The notes beneath the pieces are model-generated. The model did no database searches, was not told where the DNA came from, and saw only the letters and a list, made by a program, of their open reading frames with translations. From positions 186,340 through 250,339 of the forward strand of contig VXAY01000115.1 of the NCBI GenBank assembly GCA_013399855.1: a stretch of DNA of 64,000 nt, read 5' to 3'. The translations under genes and the position numbers were made by a program. This document shows positions 50,323-62,599 of the stretch, piece by piece; positions within the stretch are counted from its first letter, which is position 1, and every line of letters begins with the position of its first letter. The stretch is from Oxyruncus cristatus (lineage: Eukaryota > Chordata > Aves > Passeriformes > Cotingidae).

Positions 50323-52569
50323 GTTATAGAACCAGAAAGTCATGTTTCAGCACGGTAATACTAGTTTGGGCAAAGTATTGGTAGTTTCACCTCTAACTTC
50401 TGAACCATCAACACAGGAGGAATAGGCTGTTGTGATTGCCTACCTATACGGGGGAGGGAAATAAACCACACAATGACTAACAGGTACAGAATTTCCACCA
50501 GTTAATGCAAAATCTGTGCTGCAGGTAAGAGCCAGAAAAACACACATCCTGTGGCAAGGATTTCAGCATAAATGCGACACCTCATCAATACAGTATTTAT
50601 ATTACTAGAATTTATCTTTTCCTTTTTCTCTCCATCCACACTTAATTTCTGTTTCTCGCTGTTGTTTTCTTCCTTGCACATTTTTCCCTAAAGCAGAGCA
50701 TGAGAATTCTACCATGATCAGAAGGACATTCTAGGTAACTCAAGTGCACTTGTGACTGAGCAAGAAGAGTTCCATTTTCTCTACTACCCAAAGGAGAGAG
50801 CAGTGAAAATTCAAATTGCACTCTTTTTCCCAAGGCTTGGTGTGCTCTTTCTGTTCCACAGAGTTGGAGCAATCCTGCCAACTGATTTCCACACACTCCT
50901 CGTAAGGGCAGACCCTGGCACAGTCATTCTCCTGATCCCGCACTCCACAGAAATCCCTAGCAAAGCAAACAGATACTGGGGCAGCGCGAATCCCCAGCCA
51001 GGCTTCTCCATGTGGAATTGGCTCAGCAGGGTATGGGCTTAAGCCAAGGATTTCAGTTCAGGGAGCCACTTCAGCATCTGAATTAAAACACTCTCAACAG
51101 TGTGTGTTACCATTTGGCCGCTGGCCCACCTTGGAAACATCTGCAGCAGTGGCTTCCGAGGGGCAGAGCACTGCTCCCACCACATCTGGAGCGGCACAGC
51201 TGGCCTGCAGCCAAACCCTTCTGCTCACAGCAGTCACTCCAGTGCTCCAAGTGCAGCCACGAGCCAAGTGTGTGAGTACAAAGAGCAGCAAAGCAACTGG
51301 ACTTGTTCTTTTCACACCATCATATAAGGGCTGGGAAACCCTCACAGTTTTGGGACAAAGTGCACCAGAAGTTTGCCTTTGTTGGGGGAAGAAACCCTGT
51401 AACTCTAACTCAACTTGGCTATTTTAGTTTACAGTCTGATTGAAGCTCTAATTTCACACCAGATGCAAGGAGGCACCTGTTCACCACTCAGTTGCAGTGG
51501 GAACCTCACACCCAACATCCACAACAGCCTTTGGAAAACAAATCCCAAATCCATAGCTAGCCGTAGGCATAAGGCATTTTTAAAAGACCCCCAGCGAGTG
51601 CTTTGTAATTAGAAGTCACAGGAAGTTACTCAGACATTCTTTGAATTTTAATTTTCCCTCAGTTTCTAATTTAGCCAGAAGGAATCAATTAGATCCCAGT
51701 TAGGAGTATCTACCATCTTTGAAACTTGGATATTCACAGAGAGCAAATAGCTCTTCATGTAGCAGGTCCCAGCTGAAGGATGTAAATGGGAAACTGCATG
51801 GAACACCATTTATTTACCCTGCGTTGCAAACACGAAAGGTTGAGCTGACCCTCCTATGATTCAAATCTGAGTTTACAGCATCATTCATCATCTCGGAATG
51901 GGTTTGTTCCAGTCTCCTTGAACAAAACTATTTTCTCCTCACATTTGCTGCACTGAATTGGCTGAATTTCAATTCTGAGGTGTATTGTACAAAGAACAGT
52001 TCTGGAGTGAAAGGTGTCAGGCTGGCAAAAAATGAAAATTAGATTGGAATAAAATCTAATTCTTTTAATATAGAAAGTGTTTAGTTTTACCTCTGTAATA
52101 TAATTTAAAGTCACAGAGCAATCATGTTTCTTGGCTATGGAGGTAGGTTTTCATCTCTAGCTGGAGGAGATAAAGGATTTTAATAAGGAATTATGCAACA
52201 AATAGGTGGAACTTCTGTCACGCAGAGTAGGAAAATATTTGCAACTCTGAGCACAGAGTATTTGCTGCTATCAGGGACATCATTTGTAACCTATGTGCTG
52301 GGTGACCTCTCCTTGATTTTGGTCATGCACTAAAACCCACCTTTTGTTGTACCAGGTGATCTTATCAATGACCTAACAAGAGTAGGAACCAAAAAGTCTT
52401 CCAGCTCTGTGATTTTGTCGAGCCTCCTTTAGCATCTGGAGATGGTGAGGGGCAACTGGGGGCTCAAGCTTTTCCTCCTGTCAGCAAAATGACTCTCTCA
52501 ACTTTTCCTTTCTCCCAGGCTTTCTCTTGCAGGCTCCAGGTGTGAAATCAGAAGCTGGAAGTGGCACTT
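50323..52569. other. Non-coding stretch left of the 52.6-kb promoter
   Basis: No supported exon. Overlapping short frames at 50640-51430 on both strands are shadows of one another. G+C rises gradually toward 52.5 kb. Nothing else distinct is visible. Confidence 0.55.
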
Positions 52570-53123
52570 CCCTCCCGCATTTTGGGCGGGCAGGAGGGGA
52601 GGTGGTCCAACCGCACAATGACAGATTATGCAAATCCTGGCGGAGCATCTAATCAATCACGGCCGTGGCAGAGGGATGCAGCTCATCTCCGAATTAGCCT
52701 CCACCGCCGCGTCCTCGCGTGAAGCATCCCCCCTCCGGCTGGAATGACATCAGAGCAGCTCCGAGTCCTTGAAAGTCTGCGGGTTGATTAGCGGGAGGAA
52801 TTGGCCGCTTCTGCCAATCACAGCCCTGCGAAGCCGCCCCGATACTCCTGGAGATACGAGGGAGAGGAGGCTGACTCCAGCGAACGGGAGCTCAGCGGCA
52901 GCGCCGGCAGCGCTGACGGGAGCAGCTGCGATTGGGGTGATTGAGTAGTTCTCGCTGCCTTTCCGCTGGAGCCTGGCTGCTCCCCGGCGTAATCCCCGTG
53001 TCCAAGGAGGGAGCTGCGTTTTCAACGGTGTGCTGAACAGAGGTTCGAATCATTCCAGCTGGCTGCTCGCTTTGAAAAGGACAGTCTGTGTATAAATGAG
53101 ATGTGACTGTGCCGGCAGAGTTC
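52570..53123 (+). promoter_or_regulatory. CpG-rich promoter with TATA box
   Basis: Ordered sites, left to right: GC-box-like GGGCGGG (about 52584-52590); perfect octamer ATGCAAAT (52628-52635); TAATCAATCA, a HOX/PBX-like word (52650-52659); TGACATCA, one base from the CRE/AP-1 palindrome (52745-52752); inverted CCAAT pair ATTGG (52800-52804) and CCAAT (52814-52818); a third ATTGG (52931-52935); MCAT word CATTCC (53051-53056) overlapping E-box CAGCTG (53056-53061); TCF-like CTTTGAAAAG (about 53070-53079); and TATAAAT (53091-53097). The stretch is far richer in CpG than its flanks. The order and the downstream donor indicate plus-strand transcription. MCAT plus E-box hints at muscle expression, which is speculative. 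Confidence 0.65.
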
Positions 53124-53159
53124 AGTTACTGGGGTTGGAGCAAGAGGAGCCTTCCTGGG

Positions 53160-53201
53160 ATGCTGCTCAGACAGCCGCTGTCAGCTGAAAACTCTCCCTA
53201 G
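53160..53201 (+). CDS. Upstream mini-frame 1 in predicted first exon
   Basis: ATG at 53160 opens 13 codons ending at TAG (MLLRQPLSAENSP). The start context CTGGGATGC has G at -3 and is moderate. If the exon is real this would be an upstream reading frame that may reduce translation of the main protein. Confidence 0.3.
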   Translation: MLLRQPLSAENSP

Positions 53202-53237
53202 TTTACCTGGAGCCCTGTGAAGAGGTTTGAATAGCAG

Positions 53238-53279
53238 ATGTCTCTCTCCTGCACGCTAGCAAGAGAAATTCTTCTCTAG
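53238..53279 (+). CDS. Upstream mini-frame 2 ending at the splice donor
   Basis: ATG at 53238 opens 13 codons (MSLSCTLAREILL). The TAG stop occupies 53277-53279, the last three bases before the donor. The -3 base is C and +4 is T, so the start context is weak. The frame is closed whatever exon follows. Confidence 0.3.
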   Translation: MSLSCTLAREILL

Positions 53280-54956
53280 GTAAGCTACTGTTCAGCTTTT
53301 CAACCTATACTTCTGGGGATTTATTCATACAACTACACAGACGGTGCCTGTACTCAGACTAGAAAGCAGTGCAGAGCAGGTACAAGTATCTACCCAGCGT
53401 GTCACACAATGTGCCCTGAACCTATGTACAGTGAGTACCTCAGAAAGCTGCCTAGAGCCTGGCATTCCAAGGATTATTTGAAAGTTTGGGATAGTCTTTG
53501 CCATGTTTGCATGCAAGTGCCCTCGACGTAAATAGATGCACACCCTCTGAAGGGAAACTTGTCTGCCTAAATATATGAAAGATCCCAGAAGGTAGAACAT
53601 GGCAAGTTATGTGTGGGGAAAAAGAGGATGCTGTTGCAGTTCTTTAGTCCACTCCACATCCTTTGCTTTACTTTGCTACCATCTAGCAAAGTTAGGCAGA
53701 ACTACTGTACTAAAATGACAGAGTGAAAGCTTGGGTATACATTAAACATGCACTATTTAAAGTAAGAGTAATTGTACTGTGAGGAAGCCAAGACCTACAG
53801 ATCTGCTCTCTTGCAGCACTTTGGTACCAAACAACATCTGTCAGCAACATTTTTTTTTTTTTTGAAGAGCACGGCCATTCAGAGCTTGGAAGCAGGGGTT
53901 GTTTCAGGTAGTGAGAGGCAAACTGAAGAAATCAGTGTGTGCTCTTTAGACCCTCCAGAGCCAGAGTCCAGCAGCAGCCCAGTGTTTTTATCTTCCAGCT
54001 GGCACAGCAGCTCCCAGTCATTGCTGCTGGGAAAGAACACTCACAGGAGGAGTGTTTAGAAGTGAATAAGTGTCTTCCTACAAGCGCTACACTGGAGCCA
54101 GCACACAGACATACAGAACCCCACACTCATTGAGTTCTCTTTTCTCCAGGGAATTTACCATGCCATTCTACCAAATTCACCATTTACCATTACTAACTTC
54201 TGCAGTTCTCCATCACGTTGCTTGAACCCTCCCACCCTGGGAGTAAATGCTGCAGAGTCTGGCCTACCCCATGTAGCAGGTCACTCTGACTCTTCTTGCT
54301 CTGAATGTTATCAGAAAAAAAGATAAAGTCATTTTCACCCCATTTCTTCGGTAGTTTTAATTAAGATCCTCCTGCTACGGGATGTTCAGCTTGTGGAAGG
54401 GTAGCAGACTCTCCTTGTTCATAAAGTTCCAATAGCTGGCAACGTTTCCAGGTGCTTCCCTGTCTTGCCCCACCACGCCTGTACGCTTCCCTCACTCACA
54501 TTCCTGCATCCCCCCAGCTGCACTGCCTGACTTGCTCTCTGAAATGCTGCTCTAAAGGAAGGGGAGGGGGTGGTGTGAGAAATGCCAAGTTGCTTTTAAC
54601 TAACAAAATTCCTGGCTTCCAATTTTCTTCTGAATCTTACGAATGCAGATAATACCATCTTCCCAATTAGATTAGATGTTCCTAATGGCATTGCTCTGTG
54701 CAGAAGTTTAAGGCTGTGCACTAGTTTTTTGTGCCATTTCCTCAGAACGTGGCCATTTTTTGGATTCATAATAGATGCCTAATGTCTGAAAACACCAGAA
54801 ATGAAAGCAGTAGTATCTTAATATCTTGTTGACACCAGTCTCTTCTGTGAGGCTGGAGAAATACACCTCTAACTTTCATTTCATTGGAGTAAGTCAGATC
54901 CAAAGGTTTAGATTAAAGCAGAATGCTTGAGTGACTGACCACTTGCACGCACAGAC
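53280..54956. other. Intron-like sequence after the predicted first exon
   Basis: No further exon is supported. A T run lies at 53850-53863. G+C falls back to the regional level within a few hundred bases. Confidence 0.5.
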
Positions 54957-54984
54957 ACAAATATATATGTATATATATATATAA
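54957..54984. repeat. (TA)n microsatellite
   Basis: Alternating A and T with a single G interruption (ATATATATGTATATATATAT type). Likely length-polymorphic. Confidence 0.9.
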
Positions 54985-55630
54985 TGTCCCCCCATATAAT
55001 TTCATTTCAGTCTGAACACCCTGTTAACTCACACTATCAACTTCTGCAAGTCAGATTAAAACTTTATGGATGTTTAGAGGTTGTGATATCTGCTATATCG
55101 CTCTCTCTAATGGCAATGAGCAAACTTAGCTGATGTGGCAGCATGCAGGAATCATGAGCTCCTCTAGAGTTCAACTATCACTCAGCACAAGTGGGAGAGA
55201 AATATGCTAGTAGTAAAGATGGGGTTTCTTAAGGTTTACAGTACGGGAATTATCCCAGCAGTATAATGAGATGCTTTAAGGAAAATGTGGCCATATATTG
55301 CAAACCCATGGCAATACTGAGCAAAGAAAATGCTGATGAGCTACTATTAGTTGTGACTAGGAGTTTTCAGATAAACAAAAAATTGCGTTTAGCCATATGC
55401 CCCCAGAAAAAGATTTTTCTCATTTTTCTACAAACAGTAAGGGAAAGAATACCATGATCTTTTACCAAAAAAAAAAAAAAAAAAAAGGAAAATTTCTCTT
55501 CCAAATCTTTCTTCTTTTAGTCCACAAACAATTTTGGTTTAATCACCCCTATGACCATAGGGCTGGCTGAGTTTCAGCTGCACATATGCACTGCTGTTTG
55601 CTTGCATCAAGTGTTGGCTTTGCAAAGCTT
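54985..55630. other. Non-coding stretch with 20-base A run
   Basis: A pure A run of 20 occupies 55467-55486. No retroposon body could be recognised on its left. The remainder is unique A/T-leaning sequence without exons. Confidence 0.6.
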
Positions 55631-55765
55631 TCATAATCACACAATCACAGAGCGGTTTGGGTTGGGAGGGACCCTGAAGGTTGGAAGGGACCTCATCTCA
55701 TCCCACCCCCTGTCACGGACAGGGACACCTCTCTTCAGCTTCAAAGGTGTGTCCAAGGACCTCCT
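55631..55765 (-). mobile_element. CR1 LINE, 3' end fragment with short internal duplication
   Basis: The plus strand reads AATCACACAATCACAGAGCG, GTTTGGGTTGGGAGGGACCC, then repeats GTTGGAAGGGACC (55680-55692, 19 bp after the first copy at 55661-55673). It continues CTGTCACGGACAGGGACACC. These are reverse-complement CR1 3' words, so the element is on the minus strand. The internal duplication is unusual. A 174-codon open frame at 55551-56075 partly runs through this repeat and is not a gene. Confidence 0.9.
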
Positions 55766-58700
55766 TTCCACACCTGTGAAACTGGCTTTTCTGAACAAAG
55801 CAAACCCTGGACTAAGGGCAGCAAAGCACTGCAAGCTGGGGCCTGGATGGCTAAAGGAAAGGTTAACTTGGAATTATGCAGAAAACTGCAATTTCCCCAG
55901 CCTGTGGAGTCATATCAGGAGCAGGGCACGGAGTGAAGGGCTCTCCACACTTGGTGAGGGGAGCCAGGGTTTCAAACTATTTGCAGGTGTTAAGGAGTAC
56001 AGTGTAAGGTGGCAGTCCAGCAGATCCCTTGTTCTCAGGCCTGGGGTGCAGCTGAGGATCACTGGAGCAGGTTGAGGGGCTGGACTATGGGAGAAGGAGG
56101 GTCTCTGTGCTGGAAATTGCATGGAGCATTAATCAAAGTGTCCTGTCCCACATTTTGAGATAGGCTGAAGAAGGCTCATATCACAGCAACAAGTCCTACT
56201 AAGATGTTAAAGCAAATCTCCTCGGGAAGATAAGCCACCCAGAAGAGTGTTAGAGAGAAATACAAAATTAATTCTCCATCTATGTCAACATTTAAATTAG
56301 AAAAATTGAGCTATTAAAAGAATCGGGTGCTGGAAGAAATGAAAATCATTCACATCAATCCAAAACATTTATTACAACTGCTGTCAGGAATAATTACAAC
56401 GGAATCACTGATTCTTCTGAAACAAACAGTTGCTATAGAAAAATAATAATATTTTACCTACACAGTGATGCCACCAGAAGCACATGGCAACAGCACACCA
56501 GGGTAGAAACCATGTCAGTGTTTGATGAGGACAACTCCTTGGCACCAGAAGTCACATATGGCCATGAGATGATTTAAACTCAATTCCAAAAGGAATAGAG
56601 AAGTATTGAAACCTATTTCCTTCCCTCTGGCTACAGGAGGGGTCACAACTGCTCTCCCCAAATGAGCAAATAAACCCTCCCTCCTCTGCTGTAAGGATGG
56701 GTTTTCAGAGCCAGAGCAAACACAGAAGTAGAAGCCAGGGCAGGGTGGGCTTCTTTCACAAGGAGGGAAGCAAAGAGAAAGGGATTCCTCCTTGGAAACT
56801 GATGAAATAAGAACTGCCCTTGGCTTCCTTAGCTTGGCCAAGAGAAAGCAGGCTGATGCACCCACAGCTACAGACTTTTACTAATGGTTGGGTCCTCATC
56901 TCCCAAACATAAATATCATTATCAGACACACAGCAGAGAGAAGAATGTGAACAGGCTCTTCCCTGAGCAGACCTGCACAAAACCTTCCCTCCTGCAGAAC
57001 TATCCACAGCTACTTATTCCACCCCACACTCTGCCAGCCATCCACTGAAAGGGTTGCATTTAGCTCTCAGTGTATTAATAAGTGTTCTGATTAATATTTA
57101 ATAGTAGCTGCTGGCCATAAAAGAGGCGACTGGTTGGGAAGTTGAAACAGTCTGTCATGAAATATGCACCCACCTTTATGTTCCAGTTTCAGGGGAGGTT
57201 TTTAGCCAACATCTTTGCCTTTGCATGGGACCATATTATGCAAGAAGAAGACCAGAGCTCAAGTTCCAGAGCCTCAGGATATTCTTGAATTTATTCTCTC
57301 TCTCACTGGGATATTTATCACCACCAAACCACCAGAGGAGAGGGCAGGTGGTGAGTGCTTCACAGGGAAATTTTTGGAAATGAGACAAAAAAAAAAAAAA
57401 AATCAGTATTCAGGCCTCTGGCTAAGATACAGAAATCAGACTTACTGGTCACAATTGATTTTAAAGCTATCAGAGCTTTTTTTTTTTTTAATTTAAACCA
57501 AAGCAGGGCCATCTGCCTTGATATTTTGCCAGATTACCTGCACTCTACCTACCTAAATAGCTGGTATAACAGACTAGGGCATTTTTATTCATCACTAGTC
57601 AGTAGACTCCATTTGGTTTGCAATTTTAAATGGTGTCACTATTCTACCCCCATACTGCTCAGGGAGGAACCACGCATCAGAAGCCTGATGAACGAATCAC
57701 CTGCAGAACAGTATGTTACTATACTTTGTACCTGAAAAATCAAAATTAAAGAGAACTCTGTGGCATGCACTGTCCACGTGACAAGCAAAGCAAGCCAGGC
57801 ACAGCTCAAAACACCTGCCACAACTCAGAATCCCATTAGACCAGCTCTCCACCAGCCTTGCAGCAAGCTCCATGTGCCTGCATGAATCAGCAGCAATCAC
57901 CCTGCACATTCAGATTTTTAGCTGAAGTGCCTCCAAAAAGGCTTTGTCCTCATGGAAAAATATTTATACTCAGGCAGAAAATTTAAGTACCTATGTATAT
58001 ATTGCCTAAAACAAAGCTTGATCGATTACAGCACATCATTGTGTCAACTAATGAGACATTCTCTTGGTTTGTAAGACCCTTCCATAAAAGCCAGGATTTT
58101 CTCTTCCATGATACACACGTGACATGCATGTTGGAAAATACAGTTACAGTTGTGCAGCCAGCCCAGAGGAGAGTATAGGGATGTAAAGAGACATGACTAA
58201 TCCCAGCCTGATTCAGGGGCACTCAGACTGACAACCACTTAAATTTTATTTTTTTTTTTTATTCCACACCCTCCCCCTTCAAATCTAAGTTAATGCCTCA
58301 GTATTTCAATAAACAGAGTTTTTTCATGAAAACAAGAGGTTAATCAAAGCCTCTCCACTCTATCACAGAGCCCTAATGCTATTAGTTCTAGTTCCAGTCT
58401 CTGAGCTCAGTGTGACTCAACAAAAAAACCCCCTTGAATTCCCTAGTAGGACCCTTATCCTACTAGTGGCATTTCCAAATTGAACTTTATCTAGACAAAG
58501 CAAAGAAGACATCTTTTGAAAGGGAACATTTGTTTATACTTGGAACCAAAAGAAAAAAAACAGTATCTATAGGTCACAGATGACACACCAGAAATCTCTA
58601 AAGAGATCTTTCATTTGACTGACAAAGTGGCTTCTCGCAGAGAAACCCCACAAAAACAGTGGCAGAAATAAACACAAAGGAGTTTAAACCAGGGTACAAG

Positions 58701-61200
58701 GAATAAGAAAAAGGAAGCAAGCTCTGCAAACACATCTGACTGTACATGAAAATACGGATTTTGCACTGGCTTTCCCAAATGCAACCTTTGAAATATCCCC
58801 ACTATACACACTTGAACCAAACATCAATCACCTTAGAACATTTTACAGCTAATGTGCATGTAAAGGTAGAAAAGAGTAATATTCCCACAACAGCGACAGA
58901 AAAACTAAAGTATTAGGAAAAAGCCAGTGGCCTCCAGAGAGCAAAACATGATGGTGGTGGCAGAAAGACGACAGTCAGAGGTTCAGCTCTCTGTCTTATC
59001 CTCTCACCATCAGCCATTAGTCCTCTTAATACCCAAACAATACCCACCCAATCATTTCCAGATAAGAAGTTGAATTTGTATTAATACTCATCCATAAAAC
59101 TTCCTCAGACTGTCTTGTCTGCAATACTTAGGTACATTAAAGTGAGATATAGTCTGTTGGGCGTTGTAGTATTTTCAGTACATGATCAAGTTGCTCTGTG
59201 TAGATTAGTTTTACTGCCTACAGTAATACGTGCAGCCATAACTGGCTCCCACAAAAAGCCCACCTTGCCTGTTTTAAAGAGCTGATCACTCTGTTTGCTT
59301 TACTTTGCTTGAAAGCCACTACTTGCCCAGACCTGCCAGCTTGTCACTAGCAGTGGTGGCTTAGATGATGTTCCAGCCTAAACATCTGCTCTTATCAGAG
59401 GTTGCTGGGACCAGACTCTACGTATTCTCCCCATTTTTCTACCAGATCCTCTCAGTGATAACAAAACCCTTCAGCCAGCGAGGACAAAGATTGGGAAAGG
59501 GAACTCCAGCAGAAATTACTTAAAGAGTAAATAAAGGGATGTTGTTATAATGAGAATTAATGTATACAGAGCTTGAAAATGCTTTATGGCTGGCTGGAAC
59601 CAGGCTTGAATAAACTCAGAATAAACCCCTGTCAAAATTTCATGTGGTAAACATGCTGCTCTAAAGATTTAGGTACAAAGTCTTTGTTGTCTGGGTTTAA
59701 ATAGACTTCCTTAGCAGTAGCAATAGATCATTACTATGTGACAGCAGTGGTCCCTCTGAAATAAGTTAGTGGCCTCCTTTTAATTCCCAGCACAGATGTG
59801 ACCACATCTGACTTTGTCACAAATAGCCCCCGTGACAGGATACAGACACCACAAAGCGTGTTATTTGGGGAAGTATTTTGTCTTTGATATCAGGGTGGAC
59901 ACATTTTAATTATCTCACATGGTGGCAAAGATTTTCAGGTCCCATAAAGGCAGTAGGACAACAGAAAGTGTGGGAAACCATTAACTACTAGTTTCTAACA
60001 GACTATTCCAGAGCCTGTGACTGTATCTTGTAGGCAAAGGGCCTCTTCACTAAAAAGGGAGCTTTCAAACTCTTTTTGTATTAAAAAAAACCCCTCCAAA
60101 AAGTAAAGTTTCAGTAGTCATCCACCAAATCTGCAATCCCTGGTAAACAGTCAAAACTGAAACAGCAAATCTGCAGATACTTAGACTCTATTAGAACTAC
60201 AAAAAGGTTTTGAAATTATTTTTTTAATGCCTTACCTTGTATACACAATCAAGCAAGATGTACAGGGTTTGACTACTGCATTGATTGACTTAAAGGAGTT
60301 CTAGTTAGGCAGCCATTATATTGCACAAATGTTGTCTCTCAGCTGAATTCACAACACAAATCATTCTATTGGAACTAGATAGCTAATTGACAGCCTTATA
60401 AAAGCAGAACACAATACCAGAATAGATGGACTGTAATAAAACTTCTGATACAATATCTCACAAAAGTTTTATTTGAAAAGCTAAATGAATTCAAATTGGC
60501 TTCCATTGGAGCATTAAACTATGAATTGAAAAGTGATGAAGAGCCATTAACCAAGTGAGAGCAGAAGATTTGTTGCACCAAGTCAGGAGAAATGTTTTGT
60601 GAGCGGCGTCAGGACAATGTGTGGAGCCTGCTTTTATTCACCAGCTTCGTTCAAAAGGACTGGGGCAGTCAAAGCACGTTAATTCCATCTGCACTCGCCA
60701 TTAATCCCACTGAGAAAGCAAAGCATCCACTCCAAGGACTCAGTCCTGTAGGTCACACACTTTGCCATCTCCACTGTGATTGCAGACACAACTTTCTGCC
60801 GTGACATTTTGGCTCTGTCATCATGGCTTTAGCAATAAGCTTCTGACCTTCAGATCATCTCTCAACACCTTCTTTTCATCCTTGGTGGCTCAGTTACTTT
60901 CCTACAGATGTCACAAGGGTTATAAACATCTGTTGAAGGGCATCACGCAAGAGCAAGTGGCTGCTGCTTCCAGCTCAGCCACGGGGCTGCCAAGTGACCT
61001 TGGCAAAGTCAGGCCTGTACCAAATAATGCTCTTTAGTTTTTCGAATTTTTTGTGAGTTACTGGTTAAAATGACAGATCTTACTACCAGCACTCAGGCAA
61101 GATGAACAAATACATTGAAAATGAAGGTAATTTTAAATTATTATTACATTATCATAAGTCTGGACACAGATAAGGTGTTTTGCCTGATGACATCAAAATG
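55766..61200. other. Non-coding stretch, no gene recognised
   Basis: Content seen: an A run at 57387-57402; T runs at about 57477-57489 and 58249-58260; a TAAT-rich stretch at about 57065-57180. A patch at 59340-59400 has a very weak resemblance to a CR1 tail. Open frames are short and resemble nothing known. Confidence 0.55.
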
Positions 61201-61270
61201 AGTATATTTTGGTAATCTTGATAAACTAGTATATTTTGGTAATTTTTATAAACTAATATATTTTGATATC
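61201..61270. repeat. 27-bp tandem repeat, about 2.6 copies
   Basis: Units 61201-61227 and 61228-61254 both begin AGTATATTTTGGTAAT and end ATAAACT, differing at two positions. A third, partial and more diverged unit starts at 61255 (AATATATTTTGATATC). Confidence 0.9.
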
Positions 61271-62574
61271 ACCACACAACCTATGGAGCTGCTCAGTGAA
61301 TGTGGTCACTAACAGCTACTTGTTTGCATGGTGACTACAGTCACTCTGTCAATGAACAAGAAATACACATATAGGCTCTCTCTTCACACATGGTTCTCCT
61401 AAGACTGTACCTAAATTACCGGTTTCTAGGAGCTTGCACACCTGACACTCCAGAGAAATCAGCAGTCAGCTATTTCTGAGGAAATATTACAACTGCTTAT
61501 TATGTTCAGAAGTACTGAGGCGTCAGAGATCCATAAATTGTGACACTTGGAGGAAACGTCACTGAAACATCACGGATGGGATATTTATGGGACTTTCTGG
61601 GTGGTCCAAATGGCTGTGGGGCCGTTGGAAGTTAATGGGTCAGAAGAAAGAAGTGCTGAGGCACATCAGGCAACATTCACCACAAGTGTGGTTTAGTTAA
61701 GTCTTTATAATACATTTCTGCCATGAGCAAAGCAACACAAAGTGTTACACGTGAGCTGGGTAAACAAAGGAGGTGACGATTCTGTGAGGGGGGGATTTGC
61801 AGAAGGAACATTTGTTCCTATTTGTAAAAGCATCCCACCAACTTGTGTACCATGTCTTTATGTGTGGGGGTCTCACTAGCAGAAGTTAGTGACCCGTCTA
61901 AAAGCATCATATGTACACGTGTAAAACCCATCTCCAAAGATACCTCTGGCCACTCTGCTACGGGGAGCCTTTTTCATCAAAGCTCCAATTTCTGAAAGCA
62001 TCTGGAAAAGCTGAAAGCCACAGAGAGATAGAAGCCAGAAGGGTCAAACTGCTCCCTTCCAAGTATTGTTTCATGCTAAGATCACTCCAGCTCTCACTGA
62101 GTGCACAAGTTGAGGTATTTCAAACACTTCGCTTTATATTCATTGATTATTGACTTCACTCTCTGGCATCATTTAGCTTTCTGAAATCACACAAGACTAC
62201 ATGTGCATTATAGACTGGCCAAACTGCTGAAAATACTGAAAAACTGGTGGTTTCACTTACAGATGATTATGCATTGAAAACAAACAGAAGAGATCAAAGT
62301 GCTGAGCAGCCTCTCCACTCAGAAATTATAAAACAGCAGCCAGAAGACCTGCAACAGCTTTTACCAGCTGAGAAGCTGCCCTTGTCTAGGTAAAAGAGTT
62401 TTCTAAATCCTTGTGGTAAGCTAGGAGCAGCTGTCAGCAACACCCCTTATGAGTAAAGCCACACTTATAAGCGCAGAACATATTACAACCTCAAGCTTAA
62501 GAACGAAAAAAGTTACTTTCAAGAAGCATATGAGTTCTGTGAGCTAACTCAAAATGTCTCTTAGAAACTTTCCT
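61271..62574. other. Non-coding stretch, no gene recognised
   Basis: Unique sequence of regional composition. No repeats, CpG cluster or convincing open frame. Confidence 0.6.
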
Positions 62575-62599
62575 GGGCGGGGGGGGAGGGGGGAGGGGG
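62575..62599 (+). repeat. G-quadruplex motif
   Basis: Four G runs (3, 8, 6 and 5 bases) are separated by single C or A bases. This is the tight-loop pattern expected to form a very stable parallel G-quadruplex. No promoter signature is nearby. Confidence 0.85.

Larger units (their letters stand above)
53124..53279 (+). other. Predicted untranslated first exon
   Basis: The start is set at the A of TTCAGTT (53124), an initiator match 33 bases after the TATA box. The end is set at the splice donor CTCTAG|GTAAGC (exon ends 53279, intron begins 53280), a good U1 match. The 156-nt exon has no frame open through the donor from an ATG; both ATG frames that could be used close inside. It is therefore most likely a 5'-untranslated first exon, spliced to coding exons to the right of the window or to a non-coding RNA. 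I cannot assign the gene. Confidence 0.55.

Noticed and set aside
52750..53025. 91-codon minus-strand frame in the 52.6-kb CpG stretch
   Set aside because: Open frames are expected in GC-rich promoters because stops are rare; Ala/Gly-rich translation with no family resemblance.
53042..53052. GGTTCGAATCA, a tRNA B-box-like word
   Set aside because: No matching A box or cloverleaf stems occur upstream at tRNA distance; it lies in the promoter of the predicted exon.
55551..56075. 174-codon plus-strand open frame
   Set aside because: It runs antisense through a CR1 3' fragment and is not a gene.
59340..59400. Weak resemblance to a CR1 tail
   Set aside because: Only scattered short words match; too degraded to call.
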